Translations under genes and position numbers: made by a program | Assembly: GCF_900105305.1 (NCBI RefSeq) | Contig: NZ_LT629765.1 | Span: forward strand, 1,860,001-1,924,000 | Length of the DNA: 64,000 bases | Direction of reading: 5' to 3' | Source: Corynebacterium timonense | GTDB lineage: Bacteria; Actinomycetota; Actinomycetes; Mycobacteriales; Mycobacteriaceae | The notes under the pieces: generated by a model | What the model was told of the DNA's origin: nothing | The model's database searches: none | Seen by the model: only the letters and a program-made list of their open reading frames with translations | Part shown: piece by piece, positions 9,733 to 19,563 of the stretch | How the letters are laid out: each line of letters starts with the position of its first letter | How positions within the stretch are numbered: the stretch's first letter is position 1

Positions 9733-9757
9733 AATGTGTCCTTTTCTATCGAGTCAC

Positions 9758-10063
9758 TTAGACGGCTGCGCCGCCGAAGATGTCGATGGAGTCGCTGCCC
9801 TCGCGGAGAGTGACGTAGGCGCGCTTGGTGTCTTTGCGCTTGCCAAAGCCGGTGCGGGAGCGCTTGCGCTTGCCCTCACGGTTGACGGTGTTCACCGAAG
9901 CGACGTCGACGCCGAAAATCTCTTCCACGGCAATCTTGATCTGGGTCTTGTTGGCAGAAGGCGCCACCAGGAAGGTGTACGTGTTCTGCTCCATCAGCGA
10001 GTAGGTCTTCTCGGAGAGGACCGGGGCGATGATGATGTCACGCGGGTTGGCGATCTTGGCCAT
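9758..10063 (-). CDS. rplW: 50S ribosomal protein L23
   Basis: 101 residues: [20 protein letters not shown], then the rRNA-binding loop [21 protein letters not shown]23 is the main docking site for trigger factor and SRP at the tunnel exit. The start codon overlaps the rplD stop (TAATG). Confidence 0.97.
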   Translation of the reverse strand: MAKIANPRDIIIAPVLSEKTYSLMEQNTYTFLVAPSANKTQIKIAVEEIFGVDVASVNTVNREGKRKRSRTGFGKRKDTKRAYVTLREGSDSIDIFGGAAV

Positions 10064-10728
10064 TACTTATCCTCCTCCACGGCTGCAGCGCCGACGCCGG
10101 TGGCGGCGTTGACGAAGGTGTGGAGTGCCTCCACCGAGAACACGAGGTCGTCGGCGTTGAGCACGTCGTAGGTGTTCAGCTGCGTCGGCTCAAGGATGTG
10201 CACGCCCGGCAGGTTCCTCGCGGAAAGACGGGAGTTGACGTCCTCACGGCCGATCACGAGCAGAACGCTCTTGCGGTCGGTCAGGCGCTCGATGAAGGCG
10301 CGGGCGGACTTCGTCGAGGGGGTCTGGCCCGGGACGAGGTCCTCAACGACGTGGATGCGCTCGTTGCGGGCGCGGTCGGTGAGGGCGCCGGCAAGAGCAG
10401 CCTTGATCATCTTCTTGGGGGTCCGCTGCGCGTAGGAGCGCGGCTGCGGACCGTGGACGGTGCCACCGCCGGTGAAGTGCGGCGCGCGGGTCGATCCCTG
10501 GCGGGCGCGGCCGGTGCCCTTCTGGCGGAACGGCTTCTTACCACCGCCGCGGACCATGCCGCGGGTCTTGGTGGCGTGGGTGCCCTGGCGAGACGCAGCA
10601 AGCTGCGCGGTCACAACCTGGTGCATCAGGGGGATGGACACTTCGCGGTCAAAAAGCTCTGCCGGAAGCTCAACGGAGCCGTTGGTCGTACCGTCGGCGG
10701 TGTGGACGTCAAGCGTCAGGTTCGTCAT
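10063..10728 (-). CDS. rplD: 50S ribosomal protein L4
   Basis: 221 residues with the tunnel loop [20 protein letters not shown] and the GRARQG motif, plus [20 protein letters not shown] in the C-terminal half. In several bacteria L4 also represses its own S10 operon; whether it does so here cannot be seen. Its start overlaps the rplC stop by four bases (ATGA). Confidence 0.97.
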   Translation of the reverse strand: MTNLTLDVHTADGTTNGSVELPAELFDREVSIPLMHQVVTAQLAASRQGTHATKTRGMVRGGGKKPFRQKGTGRARQGSTRAPHFTGGGTVHGPQPRSYAQRTPKKMIKAALAGALTDRARNERIHVVEDLVPGQTPSTKSARAFIERLTDRKSVLLVIGREDVNSRLSARNLPGVHILEPTQLNTYDVLNADDLVFSVEALHTFVNAATGVGAAAVEEDK

Positions 10729-11381
10729 GCGTGAGCACCGCCCTTCACTGCGGTCTTGACAGTCACAACGCTGCCCTTGGCGCCGGGGATGGCGCCCTTG
10801 ATCAGGATCAGGTTGTTGTCACCGTCGATGCGTTGGATCTTCAGGTTCTGGGTGGTAACGCGGTTACCGCCCATGCGGCCGGCCATGCGGGTGCCCTTGA
10901 ACACGCGGCCCGGGGTGGCGCAGCCACCGATGGAGCCGACGCGGCGGTGGGACGCCTGGTTGCCGTGGGCAGCGCCCTGGCCGGCAAAGCCGTGGCGCTT
11001 CATGGCGCCGGCGTAGCCGTGGCCCTTGGTGGTGCCGACGACGTCAACGAAGGTGTCACCGTCGAAGATGGTCGCGGTGATCTCCTGGCCGACCTCGTAG
11101 GCAGAGGTGTCGTCCATGCGGATCTCGGTGACGTAGCGGCGCGGGTTGACGCCGGCCTTCTTGAAGTGGCCAGCCTGCGGCTTCTTGGTCTTACGGGGAT
11201 CGATGTCGCCGTAGGCGATCTGGATGGCGGAGTAGCCATCGGTCTCGGGGGTCCGGATCTGGGTGACCACGGCCGGCCCAGCCTCGACGACGGTGACCGG
11301 GATAACGCGGTTTTCCTCGTCGAAGATCTGGGTCATGCCGAGCTTCTTGCCCAGAATGCCCTTGATCTGGTTGTCAGACAT
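10725..11381 (-). CDS. rplC: 50S ribosomal protein L3
   Basis: 218 residues: [18 protein letters not shown] at the start, the extended-loop region [19 protein letters not shown] and [16 protein letters not shown]3 reaches the peptidyl transferase centre and nucleates 50S assembly. Second gene of the operon, 36 bases after rpsJ. Confidence 0.98.
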   Translation of the reverse strand: MSDNQIKGILGKKLGMTQIFDEENRVIPVTVVEAGPAVVTQIRTPETDGYSAIQIAYGDIDPRKTKKPQAGHFKKAGVNPRRYVTEIRMDDTSAYEVGQEITATIFDGDTFVDVVGTTKGHGYAGAMKRHGFAGQGAAHGNQASHRRVGSIGGCATPGRVFKGTRMAGRMGGNRVTTQNLKIQRIDGDNNLILIKGAIPGAKGSVVTVKTAVKGGAHA

Positions 11382-11417
11382 GTTCTAGTTCTCCACTGAA
11401 GGTTGGGGATCTCGCTC

Positions 11418-11723
11418 TTACTGGATGTTCACGTCGACGCTGGCCGGCAGGTCGATGCGCATGAGGGCGTCAACCGTCTTGGGCGTCGGGTCGAGAATGT
11501 CGACGAGGCGCTTGTGAGTGCGCATCTCGAAGTGCTCGCGCGAGTCCTTGTACTTGTGGGGAGAACGAATCACGGCGTACACGTTCTTTTCGGTGGGCAA
11601 CGGCACCGGCCCGACGACGCGGGCACCCGTGCGGGTGACCGTCTCGACGATCTTCTTCGCGGATGCGTCGATCGCCTCGTGGTCGTAGGCCTTGAGCCTG
11701 ATGCGGATCTTCTGTCCCGCCAC
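11418..11723 (-). CDS. rpsJ: 30S ribosomal protein S10
   Basis: 101 residues starting [18 protein letters not shown] after a GTG start at 11723; GAGG lies a few bases upstream and the family begins here. The frame is open upstream to an ATG at 11882, but that extension has no S10 homology. S10 works in the 30S head and, as NusE, in antitermination complexes with NusB. First gene of the operon. Confidence 0.97.
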   Translation of the reverse strand: MAGQKIRIRLKAYDHEAIDASAKKIVETVTRTGARVVGPVPLPTEKNVYAVIRSPHKYKDSREHFEMRTHKRLVDILDPTPKTVDALMRIDLPASVDVNIQ

Positions 11724-12270
11724 GCTTACCTCTTCCTCGCATCCCCACATTCGTTGGTGAAGCGGTGGGGTTGTAGCTTCTAGTTTCTCTATAACGTTGT
11801 CCGGGCTTGGCCCTTGGCTCAACGCCAGTGTCGTTTGACTGCCATGACACATCCGGGAGGTGAGACGCACGGCAACAAACATCGTGCTGTATCAGTGCTT
11901 CCGCCAGAGCCGCCCCGATGTGGGCGCTCGGGTGTCAGACTCGGAAGGGCGCGTGACCCTTGCGTACTGCCGCTGTTTATTTGCCATGGACCTTCGCCGG
12001 TTCCCGCCGCGCGGGCGGAAGGTGTCATGTTTACCGAACCATCGCGCCCGGAGGCGCCATGTCACGGCAACCGGTATATTTAAACATTTCCGCCCCGGAT
12101 ACGCAAGACGCTGCGTATCGACGTGATCAACGGCACGTCTCCCCCGGCGGACCCCCTGCCCTGTGTAGCCTGAATGGACATGCCTCCGGCGCGGGTGGCC
12201 CCCCAGCTGACCGCCGGAGATACCGCATTTTAGCTGCATACATAGCCGCATACATAAAGGGAGGACCCCC
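11724..12270. other. Intergenic control region between S10 operon and asp23 operon
   Basis: 547 bases without a convincing gene. It must hold the S10 promoter and leader (minus strand; an AT-richer stretch GTTATAGAGAAACTAG lies about 60 bases before rpsJ but no clear -35 pairs with it) and the asp23 promoter (plus strand). Just before asp23 the 9-mer GCATACATA occurs twice (12236-12244, 12248-12256) ahead of the ribosome site GGGAGG. An AT-rich patch (TATATTTAAACAT) is at about 12075-12090. Confidence 0.5.
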
Positions 12271-12741
12271 ATGGCCGAGCAGACGCCGTCGCCCGCGCCC
12301 GAACCTGCCGTCGAGCAGGCCCGTCAACGCAACCTCAACTTGGAGACGGAGCACGGCACCACCGTCATCGATGACACCGTCGTGGGCAAGATCGCCGGCA
12401 TCGCCGCGCGCGAGGTGTCCGGGGTGTACAACCTGGGCGGAGGAGCCGCCCGCATGTGGGGCGCGGTGCGCGAGTCCTTGACCGCCTCCAGCAACGTCCA
12501 GCAGGGCGTCAACGTCGCCCTCGAGCAGGGCCACGCCTCCGTCGCTGTCGCCATCATCGCCGAGTACGGGGTGGCCATCCACGAACTGGCGCACGCGATC
12601 CGGGAGAACGTGACGGTCGCCGTGACCCGCATGACCGGGCTGATCGTCGACCGCGTCGACGTCACCGTCCACGACGTCCACCTGCCCGGCCAGGAGCACG
12701 AGCCCGCGGATCCCGTGCCCGCCCCGCGCGTGGACCAGTAG
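12271..12741 (+). CDS. Asp23/Gls24 family envelope stress protein
   Basis: 156 residues. After a Pro/Glu-rich 25-residue tail comes the Asp23/Gls24 (DUF322) domain: TVIDDTVVGKIAGIAAREV, GVYNLGG, then AIIAEYGVAIHELAHAIREN and VDVTVHDVHL. In Staphylococcus, Asp23 is an abundant cytoplasmic protein tethered to the membrane by AmaP and linked to cell-wall stress. Here it heads a six-gene operon with small membrane proteins that could anchor it. GGGAGG lies 7 bases before the ATG. Confidence 0.88.
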   Translation: MAEQTPSPAPEPAVEQARQRNLNLETEHGTTVIDDTVVGKIAGIAAREVSGVYNLGGGAARMWGAVRESLTASSNVQQGVNVALEQGHASVAVAIIAEYGVAIHELAHAIRENVTVAVTRMTGLIVDRVDVTVHDVHLPGQEHEPADPVPAPRVDQ

Positions 12742-12744
12742 CCC

Positions 12745-13068
12745 GTGCCTGCCCCCGCCGTCACTATTGAGGAGGCCTCCGCTGCCCGCGAGGCCGCGCT
12801 GGCCGTCGCCGGCGTCGCCGGCCTCGACCGAGGCCGCTTCGGCGAGGTCTGCCTCCTGTTCCCCGGCGGCCGGGTCGAGGGGCTGCGTCTCGCGCGCGGC
12901 AGCCTCGAGGTCCACGTCGTCGTCGACGTTGCGGCGGCGCGCTCGCTGTACGACGTCGCCGACGACGTCCGCTCGGCCGTGCTCTCGGTCACCCGCCTCG
13001 ACAGCGTCGACGTGATCGTCACCGACGCGCTCTCACGACACCTCCACACGCCCATTCAAGGAAAGTGA
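12745..13068 (+). CDS. Small Asp23-operon protein of unknown function
   Basis: 107 residues from a GTG start 3 bases after the asp23 stop. No transmembrane segment. Its pattern (EAALAVAGVAGLDRGRFGEV, then LEVHVVVDVAAARSLYDVAD, VLSVTRLDSVDVIVTD) follows the alpha/beta layout of Asp23 domains, so it is probably a shortened, diverged Asp23-like protein. Function not known; the assignment is by pattern and position. Confidence 0.75.
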   Translation: MPAPAVTIEEASAAREAALAVAGVAGLDRGRFGEVCLLFPGGRVEGLRLARGSLEVHVVVDVAAARSLYDVADDVRSAVLSVTRLDSVDVIVTDALSRHLHTPIQGK

Positions 13069-13074
13069 AACGCA

Positions 13075-13275
13075 ATGAACGTGTTCTCCAACAAGATGGC
13101 GCTGGGCATCATCTGCGGCGTCGTCGTCGCCTTCTTCGTCACCTTCGGCGGTTGGCTGGGGCTCATGTGGCTGATTCTGTTCACCGCCATCGGCGGCCTC
13201 GTCGGAGCCCAGCTCGACGGCAAGCTCGACCTCGCCTCCATTATCAGCGCCACGTCCGGGAGGGGCCGCAGCTGA
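13075..13275 (+). CDS. Small membrane protein, DUF2273-like
   Basis: 66 residues with two close hydrophobic helices (LGIICGVVVAFFVTFGGWLG and LMWLILFTAIGGLVGAQLDG), matching the DUF2273 proteins that accompany Asp23 genes in Gram-positive bacteria. Probably a membrane partner for the Asp23 proteins. Its TGA overlaps the next ATG (TGATG). Confidence 0.82.
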   Translation: MNVFSNKMALGIICGVVVAFFVTFGGWLGLMWLILFTAIGGLVGAQLDGKLDLASIISATSGRGRS

Positions 13276-13988
13276 TGCCGGGCACATCACGTATCAACGA
13301 CAAGGCCGTGGCCCGCGTCGCCGAGGCGGCAGCGCTGAGCGTGCCGGGCTGCGCCGCCGTCGACGCGAAGCTCGCGGGCCTGGCCGGGCGCGGCCTGCCC
13401 CGCGTGGAGGTCAGCCTCGATCGCGCCGCCTCGACGGCGTCGATGTCCGTGGAGATGGCCGTGTCCTACCCTTCTCCTGTCGTCGCGGTCACCGAGGCTG
13501 TGCGGGCGGCTATTGTCGCCCAGGTGGCCACGCTCACCGGGTTCCGCGTTACCCGCGTCGACGTCACCGTGGCCGCCGCGCGGCACAACGCTGCTGCCGT
13601 GACGCGCGTGGCGGTGGAGCGCCACCCCGCCGACATCACGCCGACCCCGGTGACTGTCCGCCCGCTGCGCGTCGTCTCGCCGCGGGTCCGGACGTCGTCA
13701 CGCCCCCTGGCCCATCCCCGCGTCCCTCCGCAACGGCCGCTGGCCCCCATCGAGGTGCCGCCGCCCCCCGCGGTGCGGCCCGTCACCGCGCCGCCGGCCG
13801 TGACGGTCCGCCGCATCGTCAGGCTCCACCCTCCGCGCGTGCCCGTGGTTGCGGCCCCGCAGCCGGTGCGTTCGGTCCAGGCGCCGGAGCCAGTCGTGGT
13901 GGGCGTGCCGCGCGCGCCGCTGCCGACTCCGCTGACCCCCATCACGATCCGCCCGGCGGCACAAAAGCGGGTGAGCGGCGATGCCTGA
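13275..13988 (+). CDS. Second Asp23-domain protein with Pro-rich C-terminal tail
   Basis: 237 residues. Residues 1-115 form an Asp23-like domain (INDKAVARVAEAAALSVPG; TLTGFRVTRVDVTVAAARH). From about 120 to the end the chain is rich in Pro, Val and Arg (for example PLAPIEVPPPPAVRPVTAPP), a disordered basic tail that could bind the cell-wall side or other operon products. Start fixed by the TGATG overlap with the preceding gene; the 3' end overlaps the next gene by 8 bases. Confidence 0.82.
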   Translation: MPGTSRINDKAVARVAEAAALSVPGCAAVDAKLAGLAGRGLPRVEVSLDRAASTASMSVEMAVSYPSPVVAVTEAVRAAIVAQVATLTGFRVTRVDVTVAAARHNAAAVTRVAVERHPADITPTPVTVRPLRVVSPRVRTSSRPLAHPRVPPQRPLAPIEVPPPPAVRPVTAPPAVTVRRIVRLHPPRVPVVAAPQPVRSVQAPEPVVVGVPRAPLPTPLTPITIRPAAQKRVSGDA

Positions 13989-14550
13989 TCACGCTTCCCC
14001 CTCCCCCGGCGGCGAGCCGCGCGGCTTGGCGGCGGTGCAGTGGGTCACCGTCCTCGTCGGCGTCGCGCTGTGCGCGCTCGCCGGTGTCATCGCCCGCGAC
14101 CTCGGCGTGCGCTACGGCTCCGACAGGCCCGACGATTCCTGGGTGGCCGACGCCCTGCGCTGGCTGTCGGAGCTGCCGGTCAACGCGTGGACAGTCGCGG
14201 CGGGCGTCGTTTTCGCCGTGCTCGGCCTTGCCTTCCTCGTCGCCGCGGTGCGCCCGCGGCCGCGCACGCACGTGCGCTACGCCTCCCGCGCGTCGATCTG
14301 GCTGCGCCCGGTCGACATCGCCCGCAGAGCCACCTACACCGCGATCCAAGAAACGGGTTCGAGCGCAGTTCGTTCCCAGGCCACCCGCTCGCGCGTGCGG
14401 GTTCGCGTCCAGGACAACGGCCAGGGTGAGGCCATGGCCACCCAGGTGCGCCAGGCCCTCACCGAAACCTTCGCGGGGCTTTCGCGCCCGCCGCGTATCA
14501 GCGTCACACTGACCCCGCCACCGCCGACCAGCGAGGAGGCCACCCGATGA
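13981..14550 (+). CDS. DUF6286-type membrane protein of the Asp23 operon
   Basis: 189 residues with two transmembrane segments (WVTVLVGVALCALAGVIARD at about 21-40 and WTVAAGVVFAVLGLAFLVAA near 70-89) followed by a soluble domain (VRYASRASIWLRPVDIARRA, SRVRVRVQDNGQG) resembling AmaP/DUF6286, the proteins that anchor Asp23 to the membrane. Overlaps both neighbours, so translation is coupled. Confidence 0.78.
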   Translation: MPDHASPSPGGEPRGLAAVQWVTVLVGVALCALAGVIARDLGVRYGSDRPDDSWVADALRWLSELPVNAWTVAAGVVFAVLGLAFLVAAVRPRPRTHVRYASRASIWLRPVDIARRATYTAIQETGSSAVRSQATRSRVRVRVQDNGQGEAMATQVRQALTETFAGLSRPPRISVTLTPPPPTSEEATR

Positions 14551-15107
14551 CCCGACGCCTGGCGGCGCTCAACCGCATTGTCACCTTTCTCGTTGGCGTT
14601 CTCCTCGTCGCCGCGGGCGTGGTGCCGGCGGCGCTGTACTGGGATATCCCCGTGCTTTCGGAGCGCGTCACGCGCATCGACCGCTCCCTTGTCGCCGGGC
14701 TTCCGGAGCAGCGCTGGTTTTTCGCGGCAGCCGTCGCCGCCCTCGTGCTCCTGCTGGTTCTCGGGCTTTGGCTGATCGTCGCTAACGTGCGCAGCCACGC
14801 CTTCGACCACCGCACCGTGACGCGCACCCAGCCCGTCCCGGGCTCAACCGTGGTCAACGTCCGCGGCGTCGGGGCGGCCGCGTGCTCCGCGCTAGAGTCC
14901 CACCCTATGGTCTCGAGCGCGTCCTGCGCGGTCGCGTACGTGGGGCCTGAGCCGACTGCCACGTTCACCGTGGTCACCGATCCGGCGCTGCCGCTGCGCG
15001 AGGCCGCCGCGCTCCTCGACGAGACGGATGCCCAGCTCGCCGACGCTCTCGAGGGCATCGACCTGCGCACGGTGTACAAGGTGGAGCTCGAGCGCATTAC
15101 CCGCTAG
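14547..15107 (+). CDS. AmaP-like membrane anchor protein of the Asp23 operon
   Basis: 186 residues with the same plan as the preceding gene: helix near 8-30 (IVTFLVGVLLVAAGVVPAAL), second helix near 57-79 (WFFAAAVAALVLLLVLGLWL), then a soluble alpha/beta domain. Probably a paralogue and, by position, another anchor for the Asp23 proteins. Starts by a 4-base overlap (ATGA) with the gene before; its stop overlaps the stop of the opposite-strand gene by 4 bases. Confidence 0.78.
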   Translation: MTRRLAALNRIVTFLVGVLLVAAGVVPAALYWDIPVLSERVTRIDRSLVAGLPEQRWFFAAAVAALVLLLVLGLWLIVANVRSHAFDHRTVTRTQPVPGSTVVNVRGVGAAACSALESHPMVSSASCAVAYVGPEPTATFTVVTDPALPLREAAALLDETDAQLADALEGIDLRTVYKVELERITR

Positions 15108-15826
15108 AACTGCCCCGTTTCGAGCAGGACGACGCGCTCGACGCGGCCGAGTACCTCCTGGGGTCGACCTCCCGCCGGCGCGACGACCATGTCCTCGCCA
15201 GGTGCGCAGTTCTCGACGCGAGCCCAGGCGAGGGTGCGCGTACTCACGTCGCGGCGGCGCTTCACCCAGACGCGAATGCGCTGCCCCACGACGGCGCGCG
15301 CGCCGTCCTCGAAGGCGACCAGCCAGCGGTGCGCGCCCACGTCCTCGTGGTGAAGGCCCGCCAGCGCGGGCGCGTCCGCGTCGTCGATGCGCGTGATGAG
15401 CTGCACCACGCCGAGGCGGTGCTCGATGCCCTCCGTGTCGCGGACGACGAGGGGGCGCCCCGGCCCGGTACGGCGGAGCGAATCGTAGGCCCACACGCCC
15501 GGCATCGCCACCGGGTCGTGTCCGGAACGCACCACCACGACGCCGCCGGAGAGAGTGACAAGGCGGTCCGGGGCGACGGTGATGATGGTGTGGGGGGCGC
15601 CGGGGTGGGCGTCGAGAAGCGAGGGGTGCTCGTTCTCCATCTCGGCCAGCGCGGCGACGAGCTCCGCGTCGCTCGCGCCCCACCCGATGCCTCGGTTGGC
15701 CAGGATGCCCATGAGCGCGGGCAGGCTCAGGGAGGGCTGGCCCTCCCACGCGCGCTGCAGCTTATCGACGACACGGGGGATGCGGGTGGGGTCTGAGCTG
15801 TCGTACACGCGAAAGAGTGTACGCAT
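15104..15826 (-). CDS. Conserved hypothetical protein downstream of tuf
   Basis: 240 residues, no signal peptide or transmembrane segment, rich in Asp/Glu and Val. I do not recognise a domain. The N-terminal third (VVDKLQRAWEGQPSLSLPAL, then NRGIGWGASDAELVAALAEM) looks helical; the rest is beta-rich (TIITVAPDRLVTLSGGVVVV, VVGQRIRVWVKRR). A position just after tuf on the same strand is, from memory, usual in corynebacteria. The ATG lies only 4 bases after the arm of the tuf hairpin and has no ribosome site, so either the mRNA is leaderless or a GTG six codons later is used. Confidence 0.7.
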   Translation of the reverse strand: MRTLFRVYDSSDPTRIPRVVDKLQRAWEGQPSLSLPALMGILANRGIGWGASDAELVAALAEMENEHPSLLDAHPGAPHTIITVAPDRLVTLSGGVVVVRSGHDPVAMPGVWAYDSLRRTGPGRPLVVRDTEGIEHRLGVVQLITRIDDADAPALAGLHHEDVGAHRWLVAFEDGARAVVGQRIRVWVKRRRDVSTRTLAWARVENCAPGEDMVVAPAGGRPQEVLGRVERVVLLETGQF

Positions 15827-15830
15827 GACA

Positions 15831-15866
15831 ACGGGCCGCCCTCCCTTTAAGGGAGCGGCGGCCCGT
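15831..15866 (-). terminator. Terminator hairpin after tuf
   Basis: Arms ACGGGCCGC and GCGGCCCGT with an inner CTCCCTT/AAGGGAG pair form a long, nearly continuous stem. It lies about 46 bases after the tuf stop. There is only a weak T-run after it because the next gene starts 4 bases on. Confidence 0.8.
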
Positions 15867-15912
15867 GTTCAGCCCGGCGTGGGCTCAGTCGGGTGACCCG
15901 ACGCGGCGAGTA

Positions 15913-17103
15913 TTACTCGACGATCTTGGTCACGCGGCCAGCGCCGACGGTGCGGGAGCCCTCGCGGATAGCGAAGCGCAGGCCCTCGTCCATGGCGACC
16001 GGCTGGATGAGCTCGACGCTCATCTCGACGTTGTCGCCCGGCATGACCATCTCGGTGCCCTCCGGCAGCTTCACAACACCGGTGACGTCGGTGGTGCGGA
16101 AGTAGAACTGCGGGCGGTAGTTGTCGAAGAACGGGGTGTGGCGGCCGCCCTCGTCCTTGGACAGGACGTAGACGGAACCCTCGAACTTGGTGTGCGGGGT
16201 GTAGGCGCCCGGCTTGATGACAACCTGGCCACGCTCGACCTCTTCGCGCTTCAGGCCGCGGAGCAGCAGAGCGGCGTTGTCGCCGGCCTCAGCGGTGTCG
16301 AGAAGCTTGTTGAACATCTCGATGGAGGTGACGGTGGTCTTCTGCGCCTTGTCCTTGATGCCGATGATCTCGACCTCGTCGTTGAGGTTGAGCACACCGC
16401 GCTCGACACGGCCGGTCACGACGGTGCCGCGGCCGGAGATGGTGAAGATGTCCTCGATCGGCATGAGGAAGTCCTTGTCCGTCTCGCGGACCGGATCCGG
16501 GATGGAGTCGTCGCACGCCTGCATGAGGTCAAGCACGGACTGAACCCACTTCTCGTCGCCCTCGAGGGCCTTGAGAGCGGAGATGTGGACGATCGGAGCC
16601 TCTTCGTCGTAGTCCTGCTCGGCGAGGAGCTCGCGGACCTCCATCTCGACGAGCTCGATGATCTCCTCATCGTCGACCATGTCGCACTTGTTCAGGGCGA
16701 CGAGGATGTAGGGGACGCCGACCTGGCGGGCGAGCAGCACGTGCTCACGGGTCTGCGGCATCGGGCCGTCGGTGGCGGCGACGACGAGGATCGCGCCGTC
16801 CATCTGAGCAGCGCCGGTGATCATGTTCTTGATGTAGTCGGCGTGGCCCGGGGCGTCGACGTGGGCGTAGTGGCGCTTCGGGGTGTTGTACTCCACGTGG
16901 GAGATGTTGATGGTGATGCCGCGCTCGCGCTCCTCCGGAGCCTTGTCAATCGCGTCGAACGCGAAGGCCTGGTTCTCCTCCGGGTAGGCGTCCGCCAGCA
17001 CCTTGGTGATGGCAGCCGTCGTGGTGGTCTTGCCGTGGTCGACGTGACCGATGGTGCCGATGTTTACGTGCGGCTTCGTACGCTCAAACTTAGCCTTTGC
17101 CAC
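15913..17103 (-). CDS. tuf: Elongation factor Tu
   Basis: 396 residues. GTP motifs: GHVDHGKT (19-26), DAPGHADY and NKCD are intact; the Ala in place of the common Cys of DCPGH is, as I recall, usual in Corynebacterium EF-Tu. It delivers aminoacyl-tRNA to the ribosome. AGGAGG is just upstream of the ATG. It is transcribed from its own promoter (17229-17257) after fusA. Confidence 0.99.
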   Translation of the reverse strand: MAKAKFERTKPHVNIGTIGHVDHGKTTTTAAITKVLADAYPEENQAFAFDAIDKAPEERERGITINISHVEYNTPKRHYAHVDAPGHADYIKNMITGAAQMDGAILVVAATDGPMPQTREHVLLARQVGVPYILVALNKCDMVDDEEIIELVEMEVRELLAEQDYDEEAPIVHISALKALEGDEKWVQSVLDLMQACDDSIPDPVRETDKDFLMPIEDIFTISGRGTVVTGRVERGVLNLNDEVEIIGIKDKAQKTTVTSIEMFNKLLDTAEAGDNAALLLRGLKREEVERGQVVIKPGAYTPHTKFEGSVYVLSKDEGGRHTPFFDNYRPQFYFRTTDVTGVVKLPEGTEMVMPGDNVEMSVELIQPVAMDEGLRFAIREGSRTVGAGRVTKIVE

Positions 17104-17228
17104 TGCATGTCCTCCTGGACTTCATGGTGGCTACGACCTTCGCAGCCACGTGGTTTACATTTCGCCTTGACCCGCCCCGGTGAAACCCGGGCGCGACAAT
17201 GGCCATTTCACAATGTGCCAGTTACACG

Positions 17229-17257
17229 ATCTTAGAGTCATCCGGGCCGTATTTCAA
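17229..17257 (-). promoter_or_regulatory. tuf promoter
   Basis: On the minus strand TTGAAA (-35), exactly 17 bases, then TAAGAT (-10). The start site would be about 120 bases before the tuf ATG. Confidence 0.75.
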
Positions 17258-17392
17258 ACCCGGCCGCACCTCGTCGCGGCCGGTCACGCCCGATGAGAGA
17301 GAAGATCTGCCACGAGAGTAACGGCCGGCTCAAGCCCCGGTGACACCGGACCCTCAGCCCAGCCGCTACTCTCCGGCATCGCCGGGTCGAGC

Positions 17393-17422
17393 ACCGGCGC
17401 CCGCTGGCACGCGGGCGCCGGT
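17393..17422 (-). terminator. Hairpin after fusA
   Basis: ACCGGCGCCCGC and GCGGGCGCCGGT form a perfect 12-bp stem with a 6-base loop, 20 bases after the fusA stop. No T-run follows, so it may be a weak terminator or an mRNA 3' end stabiliser. Confidence 0.65.
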
Positions 17423-17442
17423 ATCCCCGTCAAGCGCGGTGC

Positions 17443-19563
17443 TTAGTTACCGTTGCGCTCGTCGATGATCTCCTGCGCGACGTTCGTGGGAACCTCGCCG
17501 TAGGAGTCGAAGACCATCGTGTAGTTCGCGCGGCCCTGGGTGCGGGAGCGCAGGTCGCCGACGTAGCCGAACATCTGCGACAACGGGACGACGGCCTTGA
17601 CAACCTTCGCGCCGGAGCGGTCATCCATCGAGTTGACCTGGCCGCGGCGGGAGTTCAGGTCGCCGATGACGTCGCCCATGTACTCCTCGGGGGTCACGAC
17701 CTCGACCGACATGAGCGGCTCGAGCAGAACCGGCTTCGCCTTGGCCACCGCCTCCTTGAGGGCCTGGGAGCCGGCCATCTTGAAGGCCATCTCCGAGGAG
17801 TCAACCTCGTGGTAGGCGCCATCCTCGAGGGTGGCCTTGATGTTGACCAGCGGGAAGCCAGCCAGGTATCCGTACTGCATGGCGTCCTGGATACCGGCGT
17901 CGACCGACGGGATGTACTCCTTGGGCACGCGGCCACCGGTGACGGCGTTCTCGAACTTATAGGTCGCGGACTCGCCCTCCTCCAGGGCCTCCAGGTCCGG
18001 CTCGTAGGGCTCGATGGTGACGATGACCTTTGCGAACTGGCCCGAACCACCCGTCTGCTTCTTGTGGGTGTAGTCGAGGGACTCGACCTTCTTGCGGATG
18101 GTCTCGCGGTAGGCCACCTGCGGGGAGCCGATGTTCGCCTCGACCTTAAACTCGCGCTTCATGCGGTCCACGAGCACGTCGAGGTGCAGCTCGCCCATGC
18201 CGCCGATGACGGTCTGGCCGGTCTCCTCGTCGAGCTTGACGGTGAAGGTCGGGTCCTCCTCCGCAAGCTTCTGGATCGCGGTGCCGAGCTTCTCCTGGTC
18301 AGCCTTCGTCTTCGGCTCGATGGCCACCTGGATCACCGGGTCCGGGAAGTCCATGGACTCGAGGATGATCGGGTGATCCGGGTTGCACAGGGTGTCGCCG
18401 GTGGTGGTGTTCTTCAGGCCGATGAACGCGTAGATGTTACCGGCGTCCGCGTGGTCGACCGGGTTCTCCTTGTTCGCGTGCATCTGGAAGAGCTTGCCCA
18501 CGCGCTCCTTGTGCTGCTTCGTGGAGTTGAGCATCTGCTCACCGGGGATCGCCTGGCCGGAGTAGACGCGCACGTAGGTGAGCTTGCCAAAGAAGGGGTG
18601 GACGGCAATCTTGAACGCCAGAGCGGAAAACGGCTCCTCGACGGACGGCTTGCGGGTGAGGTTCTCGTCGCCGGTCAGGTCGGTGCCGTGCACCTCGCCG
18701 ATGTCGAGCGGGTTCGGCAGGTACTCCACGACGGCATCAAGCAGCGGCTCGATGCCCTTGTTGCGGTACGCGGTGCCGCAGTACACGGGGTAGATCTCGG
18801 AGGCGACCGTCATCTTGCGGATCGCGGCCTTGATCTCGTCGGTCGTCAGCTCCTCGCCGCCGAAGTACTTTTCCATGAGCTCTTCGTCGGACTCGGCGAC
18901 GGCCTCGAGCAGCTTCTCGCGGTACTCCTCCGCCTTGTCCTTGAGGTCGGCGGGGATCTCCTCGATCTGCGGCGGGGTGCCGGTCTCGACCTTGCCCGGC
19001 CACAGCAGGGCCTTCATCTCGACGAGGTCGATGACGCCGTCGAAGTCGTCCTCGGCGCCAATCGGCAGCTGCATAACCAGCGGCTTCGCGCCGAGGCGGT
19101 CGACGATGGTCTGCACGGTGTAGTAGAAGTCTGCGCCGAGCTTGTCCATCTTGTTGACGAAGCAGATGCGCGGCACGTCGTACTTAGCAGCCTGGCGCCA
19201 GACCTGCTCGGACTGGGGCTCGACGCCCTCCTTGCCGTCGAAAACCGCGACTGCGCCGTCGAGCACGCGCAGGGAGCGCTCCACCTCGACGGTGAAGTCG
19301 ACGTGGCCCGGGGTATCGATGATGTTGATCTGGTTGTTGTTCCAGAAGCACGTCACGGCGGCGGAGGTGATCGTAATGCCACGCTCCTTCTCCTGCTCCA
19401 TCCAGTCGGTGGTCGCGCCGCCGTCGTGGGTCTCGCCCACCTTGCGGTTGATACCGGTGTAGAAGAGGATGCGTTCGGTGGTGGTGGTCTTACCGGCATC
19501 GATGTGGGCCATGATGCCAATGTTGCGGACCTTCTTCAGGTCCTTAAGCACTTCTTGTGCCAC
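17443..19563 (-). CDS. fusA: Elongation factor G
   Basis: 706 residues starting at GTG. GTPase motifs [17 protein letters not shown] and [10 protein letters not shown] are present, followed by domains II-V. It drives ribosomal translocation. Third gene of the str operon (rpsL, rpsG, fusA); the 277 bases before it contain a small hairpin (GCCACCT/AGGTGGC) and a TTGACA box, so it may have an extra promoter. Confidence 0.99.
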   Translation of the reverse strand: MAQEVLKDLKKVRNIGIMAHIDAGKTTTTERILFYTGINRKVGETHDGGATTDWMEQEKERGITITSAAVTCFWNNNQINIIDTPGHVDFTVEVERSLRVLDGAVAVFDGKEGVEPQSEQVWRQAAKYDVPRICFVNKMDKLGADFYYTVQTIVDRLGAKPLVMQLPIGAEDDFDGVIDLVEMKALLWPGKVETGTPPQIEEIPADLKDKAEEYREKLLEAVAESDEELMEKYFGGEELTTDEIKAAIRKMTVASEIYPVYCGTAYRNKGIEPLLDAVVEYLPNPLDIGEVHGTDLTGDENLTRKPSVEEPFSALAFKIAVHPFFGKLTYVRVYSGQAIPGEQMLNSTKQHKERVGKLFQMHANKENPVDHADAGNIYAFIGLKNTTTGDTLCNPDHPIILESMDFPDPVIQVAIEPKTKADQEKLGTAIQKLAEEDPTFTVKLDEETGQTVIGGMGELHLDVLVDRMKREFKVEANIGSPQVAYRETIRKKVESLDYTHKKQTGGSGQFAKVIVTIEPYEPDLEALEEGESATYKFENAVTGGRVPKEYIPSVDAGIQDAMQYGYLAGFPLVNIKATLEDGAYHEVDSSEMAFKMAGSQALKEAVAKAKPVLLEPLMSVEVVTPEEYMGDVIGDLNSRRGQVNSMDDRSGAKVVKAVVPLSQMFGYVGDLRSRTQGRANYTMVFDSYGEVPTNVAQEIIDERNGN

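Larger units (their letters stand above)
17104..17442. other. fusA-tuf intergenic region
   Basis: 339 bases with no gene. From the fusA side it holds a hairpin (17393-17422), about 135 bases without a clear signal, the tuf promoter (17229-17257), and a 120-base tuf leader ending in AGGAGG. Confidence 0.6.
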
